Assembly (NCBI RefSeq): GCF_024460475.1
Contig: NZ_JANFYN010000043.1
Span: 1 to 20,336 of the forward strand
Direction: 5' to 3'
Source: Holdemanella sp. MSK.7.32
GTDB lineage: Bacteria; Bacillota_I; Bacilli_A; Erysipelotrichales; Erysipelotrichaceae
Length of the DNA stretch: 20,336 bases
Every line of letters starts with the position of its first letter. Position 1 is the stretch's first letter. Below the pieces are notes generated by a model, which was given only the letters and a program-made list of their open reading frames with translations, was not told the origin of the DNA and did not search any database. Positions 5,903 through 14,316 of this stretch are shown one piece after another. The translations under genes were made by a program, and so were the position numbers.

Positions 5903-5934
5903 AACAACCAGATTTATTCTGGTTGTTTTCTTTA
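5903..5934 (+). terminator. Intrinsic terminator after the CBS-pair gene
   Basis: AACAACCAGA (5903-5912) pairs with TCTGGTTGTT (5918-5927) over a 5-base loop, followed by a broken T-tract (TTCTTTA). Confidence 0.75.
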
Positions 5935-5939
5935 TCACA

Positions 5940-5968
5940 TTGAAAAAAGCCTTTAAATTGTGTATGAT
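5940..5968 (+). promoter_or_regulatory. Promoter of the leader-ORF/CNNM/xpt operon
   Basis: TTGAAA (5940-5945), a 17-base spacer and TATGAT (5963-5968) fit a SigA promoter about 30 bases before the small leader ORF. Confidence 0.7.
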
Positions 5969-5998
5969 AATGGGTATTAATGAAGGAGTGATAGTTTC

Positions 5999-6052
5999 AT
6001 GAATCCGGATGATTCAGTCCCGTTACAGTATAGTTTAGGAGGGTTAATATGA
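5999..6052 (+). CDS. 17-residue leader ORF overlapping the CNNM start (ATGA)
   Basis: An ATG at 5999 with GAAGGAG upstream encodes MNPDDSVPLQYSLGGLI. Its TGA stop overlaps the CNNM start codon as ATGA (6049-6052), and the CNNM ribosome site is translated as its Gly-Gly codons, an arrangement suited to translational coupling. It may instead be the frameshifted old N-terminus of the transporter, since related CNNM proteins often begin with an acidic M-x-P-D-x-S stretch before the first helix. That comparison is from memory. Confidence 0.5.
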   Translation: MNPDDSVPLQYSLGGLI

Positions 6053-7239
6053 GCCTTCCCATCTTAATTTTATTTACATTTATTCTAAACATCTTGTTTT
6101 CAATGACAAGCAGCATCGTTTCTACAAATAAAGAAATCGAAGATGAATCTTATAAATATCAAGCTACATTAAAATGGTTATCTCTATGCATGGAAATATT
6201 TGGCATTGTGATGAGTGTAATCTATTTACAACCCATGATTCATACTCCATTACTTTATGTAGTCGTACTTCTATTGGTGTATGTATATATTTTATTGAGT
6301 GATTTATTACCAAGAAAATTTGCGAATGTACATTTAAATCAGCTTGAAAAACCATTTATGTCCATTGCGAAAGGTATTCAATCCTTATGTACACCATTTA
6401 CTTTTTTCTTGCGCTTTGAAGTGGAAAAAGAACAGGAAGATTATTCCGAAGAAGATATTTATGAAGTTATCAACAGTGGCGGTGTTGAACCAAGTCAAAA
6501 AGAGTTTATCGAAAACCTATTTGAGTTCGATGATACACCCGTTGAAGAAATTTGTACGCATCGAAGTGAAGTTGTTTGTCTATATCTAAATGACGATAAA
6601 GAAACATGGAAAAAGACCATTCTAGAAAATCGTCACACATTATACCCTGTATGTGATGAGGATAATGATGATGTCGTAGGTATTCTAGATACACGTGATT
6701 ATTTCCGTTTAGATTCGATTGAACAAGATAACGTCATCAATAAAGCGATGGATCAGCCTTTCTTTATTTCACAAAATATGAAGGCCGATGTTTTATTGAA
6801 GGAAATGAAAATCAAAAAAGTATACTTTGCGGTTTTACTTGATGAATATGGAGGAATGACCGGTATCGTGACTTTACATGATATTATTGAAACCCTTCTT
6901 GGTGAAATCCAAGAAGATGATGATATTGAAGAGCCAGATCCAATCCAACAAATTGATTCTGATCAATTTAGAATCTATGGCCAAGCTGACATTGAAGATG
7001 TCGAAAAAGCTTTAGGCATTTCATTAGAAGATGAAGATTGTGACACATTTGGAGGATACATCCTAAATCATTATGGACAAATCCCTGATGAAGATTCACA
7101 TTTTAAAGTCAGTCTAGACTTAATGGATGTATATGTTAAGGAAGTAAAGAATCATCGTATCGGACAAACTATTGTACAAATAAAACAAAAAGAGGAAGGA
7201 AACCAACATGAAAGCACTGAAAAACGCAATCGAGACTAG
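6049..7239 (+). CDS. CNNM/CorC (hemolysin C)-like membrane protein with CBS pair
   Basis: This 396-residue protein has the domain order of CNNM-type Mg2+/divalent cation transporters. An N-terminal DUF21-like membrane part has helices near 3-20, 42-62 and 66-88 and ends in LSDLLPRKFA, equivalent to the gEilPK motif. A CBS pair follows (about 150-285, with YFAVLLDEYGGMTGIVTLHD), then a CorC_HlyC domain (about 300-385, with FRIYGQADIEDVEKAL and DTFGGYIL). The membrane part is short for the family and the usual glutamate before LPK is aspartate, so transport itself may be altered. AGGAGG lies six bases before the ATG at 6049. The 3' end overlaps xpt by 32 bases, so the two are co-transcribed. 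Confidence 0.88.
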   Translation: MSLPILILFTFILNILFSMTSSIVSTNKEIEDESYKYQATLKWLSLCMEIFGIVMSVIYLQPMIHTPLLYVVVLLLVYVYILLSDLLPRKFANVHLNQLEKPFMSIAKGIQSLCTPFTFFLRFEVEKEQEDYSEEDIYEVINSGGVEPSQKEFIENLFEFDDTPVEEICTHRSEVVCLYLNDDKETWKKTILENRHTLYPVCDEDNDDVVGILDTRDYFRLDSIEQDNVINKAMDQPFFISQNMKADVLLKEMKIKKVYFAVLLDEYGGMTGIVTLHDIIETLLGEIQEDDDIEEPDPIQQIDSDQFRIYGQADIEDVEKALGISLEDEDCDTFGGYILNHYGQIPDEDSHFKVSLDLMDVYVKEVKNHRIGQTIVQIKQKEEGNQHESTEKRNRD

Positions 7240-7780
7240 AGGACATTTTATTAATGATGAGGTATTAAAGGTTGATGCTTTTTTAAATCATCAAATCGAC
7301 TGTTCTTTAGTAGATGAAATGGGAAATGAATTTTATGAACACTTTAAAAACAAAGGCATCACAAAAGTAGTAACCATTGAATCTAGCGGTATTGCCCCAG
7401 CCTATGCGACAGCCATTCGTTTGAATGTGCCATTGATTTTCATCAAGAAAACACAACCAAGCACAATGATCGATCCAGCTTTTGCGGAAGTCTTCTCTTT
7501 CACAAAGAATAAGACATATCCAATTTGTATTGAAAAAGAATACTTAAAAAAAGGCGATAAAGTATTATTTATTGATGACTTCTTGGCAAATGGCGAAGCA
7601 TTTAAAGGAACAGAAAACTTAATTGCGCAGGCACAAGCTGAAATTGTTGGTGTTGGCATGGTGATTGAAAAAGCTTTCCAAAAAGGACATGCATATATTG
7701 CTGAAAAAGGATATGACCTTTTAGCATTGGCATCTATTGCAGGTGTTAAAAATAAGAAAATTACATGGGCTGATGAATAG
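7208..7780 (+). CDS. xpt: Xanthine phosphoribosyltransferase
   Basis: This 190-residue cytosolic purine-salvage enzyme converts xanthine and PRPP to XMP. It matches the Xpt family in length and order: the opening MKALKNAIETRGHFINDEVL, TIESSGIAPAYATA (57-70), FIKKTQPSTM (78-87) and the PRPP loop VLFIDDFLANGEA (119-131). The start overlaps the CNNM gene by 32 bases and has GAGGAAGG upstream. Many Firmicutes xpt genes follow a purine riboswitch; here the upstream DNA is coding and none is present, so expression follows the CNNM promoter. Confidence 0.95.
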   Translation: MKALKNAIETRGHFINDEVLKVDAFLNHQIDCSLVDEMGNEFYEHFKNKGITKVVTIESSGIAPAYATAIRLNVPLIFIKKTQPSTMIDPAFAEVFSFTKNKTYPICIEKEYLKKGDKVLFIDDFLANGEAFKGTENLIAQAQAEIVGVGMVIEKAFQKGHAYIAEKGYDLLALASIAGVKNKKITWADE

Positions 7781-7794
7781 TCAGTCCTTTTTTT
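7767..7794 (+). terminator. Intrinsic terminator of xpt
   Basis: GGGCTGA (7767-7773) pairs with TCAGTCC (7781-7787) with one G-U, followed by T7. The stop codon of xpt lies in the loop. Confidence 0.8.
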
Positions 7795-7812
7795 GAAAAC
7801 AAGGGGATTCTA

Positions 7813-9561
7813 ATGAAAAATACATTCAAAAAAATATTTATTAGCTTTACCGTATTTTCACTCACTGCATGTGGTTCAACGACTATGCAAGACAATACGT
7901 TTGCAGCTAAAGAAAATAAAGACTTCACAAAATATACAAATCAATTGGTAGTTGAATATGCCGAAAACGACTATACAACGATGCACCAATTCTTTGAACA
8001 TCCAGAAGACTATGGCATTGATATCAATAATGTAGATGTAAGTCTTGGTGAATTTTATACGGACAATACAGAAGAAATCAAAGAAGATCAAAAAGAATTA
8101 AACAAGTTTAATCGCAGTACTTTAGACAAAACGCAACAAACCATCTATGATGAATTAAAGTATGAAAATGAATTGAGTTTAAAAGCGGAGAACAAGAAAT
8201 TTCAATATTTGAATAATTGTTGGAGTACAATGAGTGGACTTCATCAAAGTTTGATTTCTGTTTTTTCTGAATACATTTTACGAAATGAAAAAGACATTCA
8301 AGATTTGATTACACTCATCAACGATGTGCCTCGCTACACAAATGATGTGTTAGAATATACAAAAAAACAGGCAGATAAAAATACTTTACAGTTTGACTAT
8401 GATTCTGTTACACAAGATATTCAAGATGTGATCAATAATAAAGAGAATAGTTCAATCACAAGTGCATTATATAATGCGATTGACTCTTTAAATCTGGATG
8501 AAGAAAAAACAACCTCTTATAAAGCACAAGTCAAAGATGCCATGGACACAAGTTTCTTTCCTAGTTATCAGGCTATGTTAGATACATTAACCTCTCTTCA
8601 ATATAACGTACAACCTCTACAAGGGTTGTCGAACTATAAGAATGGTAAGAAATATTATGAAGTATTAGTTGAAAATGCGACAAGTTCTACCAACTCTATT
8701 TCCACAATTAAAGAGAATACGCAATCCGCAATCAATTCAGCTATCACTAAATTTCAGAAGCTATATAAAGCCAATCCAATGATTGCGTATGAACTCGATT
8801 CAGTTTCAACGGATTTTACGGATGTAAATCAAATTCTAGAAAGCCTTCAAAAGAACTATAAAAAGGATTTTCCAAAAGTAAAAACCATGAAATATGATTT
8901 AAAGGCACTACCAGAAGATCAATCTGTCAGCGGAATTGTTGCCTACTTTATTACACCCGCCTTGGATTATTCACAAAACTATCAAATGCGCTACAACAAA
9001 CGTGATTATGGCGATGATCCATCAAGCTTAACACTTTATCAAACATTAGCTCATGAAGGTATTGCCGGACATATGTATCAAGCGCAATACAACAAGGAAC
9101 ACTTAAAATATCCAATCCAATTCTTCTACAACAATCTAGGTATGTCTGAAGGTTGGGCTACTTATATGGAAAGCATGTCTTTACATTATTTAGATAATAA
9201 TGAAGATTTATTAGAAGCCTATAATTTGAATAACATTCTTACCAATCTATACATTGTCTTAATGGATATCAGCATCCATTATGATGGTATGTCACTCAAT
9301 GATTTCAAGAATGAATATGGTGATATGTTTGGTTCAGAAGGATTAGAAAGTATTTACAATCAATTGGCAGATAATCCAACTGTATTCTTATCTTACTATT
9401 ATGGATATCTTCAAATCGTGAATTTAAAGAGTGCAGCCAAATCTAGATTAAGATCTAAATTTGACAATGCAGACTTCCATAATGCCCTGCTACAGTATGG
9501 TGAAGTCAACTTCAATATTGTCAAACAAAGCGTAAATGAATATATCAACGAAAACAGATAA
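7813..9561 (+). CDS. DUF885-family lipoprotein, putative metallopeptidase
   Basis: This 582-residue protein has a lipoprotein signal: basic start, hydrophobic core and the lipobox LTAC with Cys20, followed by GSTTMQD. It should be anchored outside the membrane. The C-terminal half carries the DUF885 signature: HEGIAGH (414-420), matching the family HExxPGHH-like zinc motif with Ala in place of Pro, and the downstream MSEGWATYMESMSL with E446, which would complete a gluzincin-like site. DUF885 proteins are predicted peptidases; the substrate is unknown. The N-terminal half (about 35-330) is helical and charged. Start at 7813 with AAGGGG upstream. The gene begins 18 bases after the xpt terminator, with no obvious promoter between, so it may rely on readthrough or on a promoter within xpt. 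Confidence 0.85.
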   Translation: MKNTFKKIFISFTVFSLTACGSTTMQDNTFAAKENKDFTKYTNQLVVEYAENDYTTMHQFFEHPEDYGIDINNVDVSLGEFYTDNTEEIKEDQKELNKFNRSTLDKTQQTIYDELKYENELSLKAENKKFQYLNNCWSTMSGLHQSLISVFSEYILRNEKDIQDLITLINDVPRYTNDVLEYTKKQADKNTLQFDYDSVTQDIQDVINNKENSSITSALYNAIDSLNLDEEKTTSYKAQVKDAMDTSFFPSYQAMLDTLTSLQYNVQPLQGLSNYKNGKKYYEVLVENATSSTNSISTIKENTQSAINSAITKFQKLYKANPMIAYELDSVSTDFTDVNQILESLQKNYKKDFPKVKTMKYDLKALPEDQSVSGIVAYFITPALDYSQNYQMRYNKRDYGDDPSSLTLYQTLAHEGIAGHMYQAQYNKEHLKYPIQFFYNNLGMSEGWATYMESMSLHYLDNNEDLLEAYNLNNILTNLYIVLMDISIHYDGMSLNDFKNEYGDMFGSEGLESIYNQLADNPTVFLSYYYGYLQIVNLKSAAKSRLRSKFDNADFHNALLQYGEVNFNIVKQSVNEYINENR

Positions 9562-9566
9562 AACAC

Positions 9567-9599
9567 AAAAGATGTTGGTTTAAATTTCCAACATCTTTT
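9567..9599. terminator. Bidirectional terminator between convergent genes
   Basis: AAAAGATGTTGG (9567-9578) and CCAACATCTTTT (9588-9599) form a perfect 12-bp stem with a 9-base loop and T-runs on either strand. It serves the lipoprotein gene (plus) and overlaps the last codons of the ATPase gene (minus). Confidence 0.88.
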
Positions 9600-10893
9600 C
9601 TTTATACATTAATATCCATTCATCCACATCATACAAAGGAATATTTATGATTTGTTTAAAGGTACGATATGAAGACATTGAAAATTTCCACCCTTCCATA
9701 TCCTCGTTCTCATTTAATAATGTATTCATACTTTTTGATTTTAAATTCTCTTCTGCCTTAACCTCAATTGGATATACATTTCCTAATTGAACTACAAAGT
9801 CAATTTCATTTGTTGAATTTTCATTATTATAGTATTTTGGAGTTACATTACAAGCCACTATTTGTTGAGCAACATATTGCTCCGTAAAAGCACCCTTATA
9901 TTCTTTAAAAACGTTATCTCCTATTAAAATGTTTTTTGCGGGAGCATCCACCATTGCGCCAAGAAGTCCTAGATCGAGCAGATACAGTTTAAATGCATTG
10001 AACTCCTCATAAAACTTAAGTGGCATACATACTTTATTTATGCGATTTACCCTAAACACCAAGCCTGCATCCACAAGCCATTGAATCGCATCTTCGAACT
10101 CTTTTGCACGCCCACCCTTTTTTAGCATTCCATAAATGAATTTTTTGTTTTCCTTTGCCAATTGTGCAGGAACAGAATCCCACACTAAATTTACTTTGGT
10201 CAATAAGCTTCCTGGTATATGTTTTGAAAAATCTTGTCGATAGTTTAAAAGAATTCTATTTTGTATTTCGCGAACATGAAATATTTCCTTGGTTTGAGCA
10301 TAATATTTAACAACTTCAGGCATACCACCAACATAATAATATTGCCTTAAATAATTCTTTAACTTTTCATGGAACACATCCATCTCTTTCCAATTATGGT
10401 GTTCCATCTGTTCTACCAATATATCTTCATTTAAAGCCAACAAGAATTCTTTAAATGACATGGGATACAACGTTAATTGATCCACTTTTCCCACTGGAAA
10501 TCCTGTTGATTGGTGTAAAGTGATACCTAATAAGCTTCCTGCCACAACAATATGATATTCCGAGGCTTCTTCTTGGAAATATTTCAATGCCGTTAATCCT
10601 AATGGACATTCCTGTATTTCATCTAAAATAATCAATGTATTTTCTTTTTCAATTCGCGTATTTGTAAGAGCTGAAAAGTTTAAGATCAAACGATTCACAT
10701 CGAAATCATAGAACATTTCTTTCATCTCATTATTATTGTCACAATTAATATACACTACATTTTTATATTCTTTTTTCCCAAATTCATTTAAAATCCAAGT
10801 CTTTCCAGTCTGTCTTGCACCATTTAAAATCAAAGGTTTGCGATAGCTGCTATTTTTCCATTCGACTAAATCATTATATATATATCGATACAT
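9580..10893 (-). CDS. AAA-family ATPase with DUF4143 C-terminal domain
   Basis: This 437-residue protein has Walker A GARQTGKT (25-32), Walker B LIILDEIQ (87-94) and a sensor-like VVAGS (116-120), the AAA_14 type. It ends in a DUF4143 domain containing NEIDFVV (362-368) and PIEVKA (375-380). The D365, E377 and K379 pattern resembles a PD-(D/E)XK nuclease core. Such ATPases are common, scattered and functionally uncharacterised in gut anaerobes. Start at 10893 with AAAGGAGG upstream. It is a single gene convergent with its neighbour and with no partner. Three direct repeats lie immediately upstream. Likely an accessory gene. Confidence 0.9.
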   Translation of the reverse strand: MYRYIYNDLVEWKNSSYRKPLILNGARQTGKTWILNEFGKKEYKNVVYINCDNNNEMKEMFYDFDVNRLILNFSALTNTRIEKENTLIILDEIQECPLGLTALKYFQEEASEYHIVVAGSLLGITLHQSTGFPVGKVDQLTLYPMSFKEFLLALNEDILVEQMEHHNWKEMDVFHEKLKNYLRQYYYVGGMPEVVKYYAQTKEIFHVREIQNRILLNYRQDFSKHIPGSLLTKVNLVWDSVPAQLAKENKKFIYGMLKKGGRAKEFEDAIQWLVDAGLVFRVNRINKVCMPLKFYEEFNAFKLYLLDLGLLGAMVDAPAKNILIGDNVFKEYKGAFTEQYVAQQIVACNVTPKYYNNENSTNEIDFVVQLGNVYPIEVKAEENLKSKSMNTLLNENEDMEGWKFSMSSYRTFKQIINIPLYDVDEWILMYKEKMLEI

Positions 10894-10920
10894 AGAATCT
10901 TCCTCCTTTAATCTGATTTT

Positions 10921-11006
10921 ACATTTTTCTAGGGGAATATTCCACTGTATTTAACACTTTTCTAGGGGAATATTTAAATAAAATTACATTTTTCTAGGGG
11001 AAACAT
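10921..11006. repeat. Three direct repeats upstream of the DUF4143 ATPase
   Basis: Copies at 10921-10941, 10954-10974 and 10986-11006 share ACAYTTTTCTAGGGGAA, and the first two extend with TATT. Starts are 33 and 32 bp apart, about three helical turns. On the gene strand each reads TTCCCCTAGAAAARTGT. The first copy ends 28 bp before the ATPase start, so the array occupies the promoter position. Confidence 0.88.
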
Positions 11007-11049
11007 GAAGATGAGTTTAAATTACACAAAATTTAGCATGCTCAAAATC

Positions 11050-11080
11050 AAAAAAAGAGAACCTTGAATCAAAGTTCTCT
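11050..11080 (-). terminator. Intrinsic terminator of the lacI-TRAP-uxaC operon
   Basis: On the minus strand AGAGAACTTTG (11080-11070) pairs with CAAGGTTCTCT (11066-11056) with one G-U, a 3-base loop and T7. Confidence 0.92.
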
Positions 11081-11093
11081 TCTTCACTAACTA

Positions 11094-12500
11094 TTATAAA
11101 TCAAATCCAAAATAACGAACGGCATTGTTGTAAGAGATACCCTTAACAATTTCAGTTAAGTTTTCTTTATCATAAGGATATTCTCCATTTTCTACCCATG
11201 TACCAATTAAGTTACACATGATTCGACGGAAATATTCATGTCTTGAATAAGACAAGAAACTTCTTGAATCTGTCAACATACCTAAGAAATTACCTAATAA
11301 TCCTAGATTTGCCAAAGACGTCATTTGTTTTTCCATACCTGTTTTATTGTCGTTGAACCACCATGCTGATCCTTGTTGAATCTTTCCAATCGCATCACTG
11401 TTTTGGAAACATCCAAGTACTGTACCGATCAATTCATCATCCCCAGGATTTAAACTGTAAAGAATTGTTTTTGGCAATCCACCATTTTCATTGATCGCAT
11501 CCAACATATTTGTAAGTTGGTCTGCAGGCGCATAGTTTGAAATACAATCATAACCCGTATCTGGTCCTAACTTATTGTACATAGTTGTGTTGTTGTCACG
11601 TTTACATCCATAGTGCAACTGCATTACCCAACCTAAGCGTTTGTATTCTTTTGCGATGAATAGTAAGAATGCCGTCTTATATTGATCACATTCGAATGTG
11701 GTAACAGCTTCGTGATTTAATCCTTTTTCGAAGATTTTTTCAATTTCTTCATCACTTGCTGGGGCATACATAACATAATCCAATCCGTGATCACTCACTA
11801 GACATCCCATTTCATTAAAGTATTCCATACGTTTGATGATTGCTTTTTTCATATCTTCAAAAGTATGAATTTCAACATCAGAAACAGTTGCCAATTTACT
11901 CATATAATCGGCAAATTCTGGTTTATTGATACGCATAGCTTTGTCTGGACGCCAAGCAGGAAGTACCTTAACATCAAATGTTTCATCCGCTTTAATCACT
12001 TTATGCCAATGTAAATCATCGATTGGATCATCTGTAGTACATAATAATTTAACATTTGAGTTTTTAATTAAATTACGCACACTCATATCATCTTGTTGTA
12101 ATTTTTCATTGCACAAATTCCATACTTCTTCGGCTGTTTTACTATTTAAAACACCATGGTATCCAAAGTATCTTTGAAGTTCCAAATGAGACCAGTGGAA
12201 AAGTGGATTTCCAATAGCTTTTTCAAGTGTTTCTGCCCACTTCTGGAATTTTTCACGATCGGGTGCATCTCCAGTAATATAGTATTCGTCCACTCCGTTT
12301 GAACGCATTTGACGCCATTTATAGTGGTCTCCGCCAAGCCATACTTGCGTGATATTCTCAAATTTACGATCTTCAGCAATTTCTTTTGGATCAATATGAC
12401 AATGATAATCTACAATTGGCATCGTATTTGCGACATCAAAAAATAATTCCTTAGCGACTTCATTGGTCAACAAGAAGTCTTTATCCATAAATTGTTTCAT
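11094..12500 (-). CDS. uxaC: Uronate (glucuronate/galacturonate) isomerase
   Basis: This 468-residue cytosolic enzyme converts D-galacturonate to tagaturonate and D-glucuronate to fructuronate, the first catabolic step after uptake. It has the UxaC metal-dependent hydrolase fold: VDYHCHIDPKEIA (30-42) with H33 and H35, VWLGGDHYKWRQMRSNG (about 53-69) and TTDDPIDDLHWH (about 155-166). The C-terminal end includes TDSRSFLSYSRHEYFRR. The length is typical. Start at 12500 with AAGGAAGGAA upstream, 17 bases after dctM. It is the last gene of the minus operon, coupling import directly to the first reaction. Because UxaB and UxaA lie across the divergent promoter, the galacturonate branch is favoured. 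Confidence 0.96.
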   Translation of the reverse strand: MKQFMDKDFLLTNEVAKELFFDVANTMPIVDYHCHIDPKEIAEDRKFENITQVWLGGDHYKWRQMRSNGVDEYYITGDAPDREKFQKWAETLEKAIGNPLFHWSHLELQRYFGYHGVLNSKTAEEVWNLCNEKLQQDDMSVRNLIKNSNVKLLCTTDDPIDDLHWHKVIKADETFDVKVLPAWRPDKAMRINKPEFADYMSKLATVSDVEIHTFEDMKKAIIKRMEYFNEMGCLVSDHGLDYVMYAPASDEEIEKIFEKGLNHEAVTTFECDQYKTAFLLFIAKEYKRLGWVMQLHYGCKRDNNTTMYNKLGPDTGYDCISNYAPADQLTNMLDAINENGGLPKTILYSLNPGDDELIGTVLGCFQNSDAIGKIQQGSAWWFNDNKTGMEKQMTSLANLGLLGNFLGMLTDSRSFLSYSRHEYFRRIMCNLIGTWVENGEYPYDKENLTEIVKGISYNNAVRYFGFDL

Positions 12501-12517
12501 TTAAAAATTCCTTCCTT

Positions 12518-13828
12518 CTAACTTACATATCCCATTAAACCAGGTAACCATAGACTCAATTGTGGTATATATGTAACTAACATCAATACAACAATAATAG
12601 CGAAGAAATATGGTAATAAGTGTTTAAATACCGTTTCAATCTTAACGCCTCCGACTTTAACACCAACAAACAGCGTCGTTCCTACTGGAGGAGTAATTGT
12701 TCCAATACACAAGTTGAAGATCAACATAATACCAAAGTGAATTGTATTCATACCTAATGCAGTACATACTGGCAAGAAGATTGGTGTAAAGATCAATGTA
12801 GCTGGTGTCATATCCATAAATGTACCAACTACCAATAAGATAATGTTAATCATTAATAGGATGACGTATTTATTGCTTGAAATTGATAATAATCCATTTG
12901 AAACCATTGTAGGAATGTTTGTGAAAGCCATAACCCAAGACATGATACTAGAAACACCAATCAAGAAAATAATGATACCTGTCATTTCTGCACTTGATCT
13001 AAAGATTTCTGGTAAATCTTTCCATTTCATTGATTTGTATCCATAAATAGAAAGCAATAATGAGTATACAACGGCAACAACACTACCTTCAGTTGCGGTA
13101 AAGACTCCGGCAATGATACCACCAATGACAATAACGATTAATAATAAACATGGTAAAGCTTGAATAAATGCATTAAATTTTTCTTTTCCAGTTAATTTCG
13201 TCTGACTTCTATATCCAGCTTTCTTTGCGTAGATATATACAACAAGCATACAAGCCAATGCCCACAATGCACCTGGAATATATCCGGCCATAAATAAGGC
13301 AGCCACACTTGTACCACCAGACACCAATGAGAATGTGATCATTACATTTGATGGTGGAATCAATAATCCTGTTGGGGCTGTGGCAATATTGGCTGCAGCA
13401 GAGAAGTTAGGATCATACCCCTCATCTTTTTCAATTGGACCAATGATAGATCCCATGGCACTTGCGGCAGCAGTACCTGAACCTGAAATGGCTCCAAATA
13501 AAGCATTTGCCAAAATATTTGTCTGAGCTAAACCACCTGGTGTTCTTCCCGTAACAATTTTAGCTAAGTTGATCAAACGAATCGCAATACCACCTTTATT
13601 CATAATATTTCCCGCAAGAATAAAGAATGGAATGGCCAACAAACTAAATACACTGATTCCTGAGAAAATTCTTTGTGCACCTGTAACTACAGCTACATTT
13701 AGATCCATGACTGGTAAAATTGCACAAACACTACTAATTCCTAATGCCACGGCAATGGGAACACCTGCAATAAGCATAATCACTAACAATACTAAAATAA
13801 TTAATCCTGATAAAACTGATAAACTCAT
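12518..13828 (-). CDS. dctM: TRAP transporter large permease (DctM)
   Basis: This 436-residue, highly hydrophobic membrane protein forms the translocation channel of a TRAP transporter, which uses an ion gradient and a binding protein to import acids. It has the expected run of some 11-13 helices. Family motifs include VPIAVALGISS near the N-terminus, the FFILAGNIMNKGGIA stretch (about 67-81), the SGSGTAAASAMGSI stretch (about 115-128) and TITPPVGTTLFVG near the C-terminus. The length is typical. It lies 2 bases after dctQ and 17 bases before uxaC, so the substrate is most likely a hexuronate. Confidence 0.95.
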   Translation of the reverse strand: MSLSVLSGLIILVLLVIMLIAGVPIAVALGISSVCAILPVMDLNVAVVTGAQRIFSGISVFSLLAIPFFILAGNIMNKGGIAIRLINLAKIVTGRTPGGLAQTNILANALFGAISGSGTAAASAMGSIIGPIEKDEGYDPNFSAAANIATAPTGLLIPPSNVMITFSLVSGGTSVAALFMAGYIPGALWALACMLVVYIYAKKAGYRSQTKLTGKEKFNAFIQALPCLLLIVIVIGGIIAGVFTATEGSVVAVVYSLLLSIYGYKSMKWKDLPEIFRSSAEMTGIIIFLIGVSSIMSWVMAFTNIPTMVSNGLLSISSNKYVILLMINIILLVVGTFMDMTPATLIFTPIFLPVCTALGMNTIHFGIMLIFNLCIGTITPPVGTTLFVGVKVGGVKIETVFKHLLPYFFAIIVVLMLVTYIPQLSLWLPGLMGYVS

Positions 13829-13830
13829 GC

Positions 13831-14316
13831 TTATTCACCCTTTCCTTTCGCCAAATCAATAATATTCATAATGCCATAAATGACAATTAGAATGCCTGAT
13901 AAAGGAATGATTGTATAGATCAATCCCATACTTACGCCTAATGACGCTGTGATTTGAGTCATTGTTAGTTTCATGATAGAAATTCCACCATACACCATAA
14001 CGACAAGGGCGAATAAAATAATTAATAATTCAATAGCGATTTCCAATACTTTCTTTTTTTGTCCTGTTACTTTATCAGCCAAGAACCCCATACGCATGTG
14101 ATCTCTTTTACCAAATACTAAAGCTGTGGAAAGTAAAGCCATCCATGTAAAACTGTAAGTCAATAATTCTTCGGATACTGTACTTGGATTATTAAAGAAG
14201 TAACGAACTACGATTTGATATGTACCTACAACTACCATTACGGCAAATACAAATACACATGCCCATCCAAGAATAGTGTTAATTGCGTTTCTTAATTTTT
14301 CCATATTATTCACCAT
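13831..14316 (-). CDS. dctQ: TRAP transporter small permease (DctQ)
   Basis: This 161-residue membrane protein has four predicted helices (about 16-36, 52-68, 91-112 and 130-152), the DctQ pattern. It includes QIVVRYFFNNPSTVSEELLTYSFTWM, a well-kept family stretch followed by the HMRMGFLADKV segment. It partners DctM in the membrane. Two starts are possible. ATG at 14316 has GAAGG upstream and overlaps dctP by 11 bases; ATG at 14304 (MEKLRNA) falls one base after the dctP stop. I keep the longer one, but the shorter is nearly as plausible. Either is translationally close-coupled to dctP. Confidence 0.92.
   Translation of the reverse strand: MVNNMEKLRNAINTILGWACVFVFAVMVVVGTYQIVVRYFFNNPSTVSEELLTYSFTWMALLSTALVFGKRDHMRMGFLADKVTGQKKKVLEIAIELLIILFALVVMVYGGISIMKLTMTQITASLGVSMGLIYTIIPLSGILIVIYGIMNIIDLAKGKGE

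Noticed and set aside
7100..7207. Purine/xanthine riboswitch before xpt
   Set aside because: The sequence upstream of xpt is the coding end of the CNNM gene, and I see no riboswitch core there.
13569..13862. Open frame opposite dctM/dctQ
   Set aside because: It is fully antisense to well-recognised TRAP genes, has low-complexity composition and no ribosome site.
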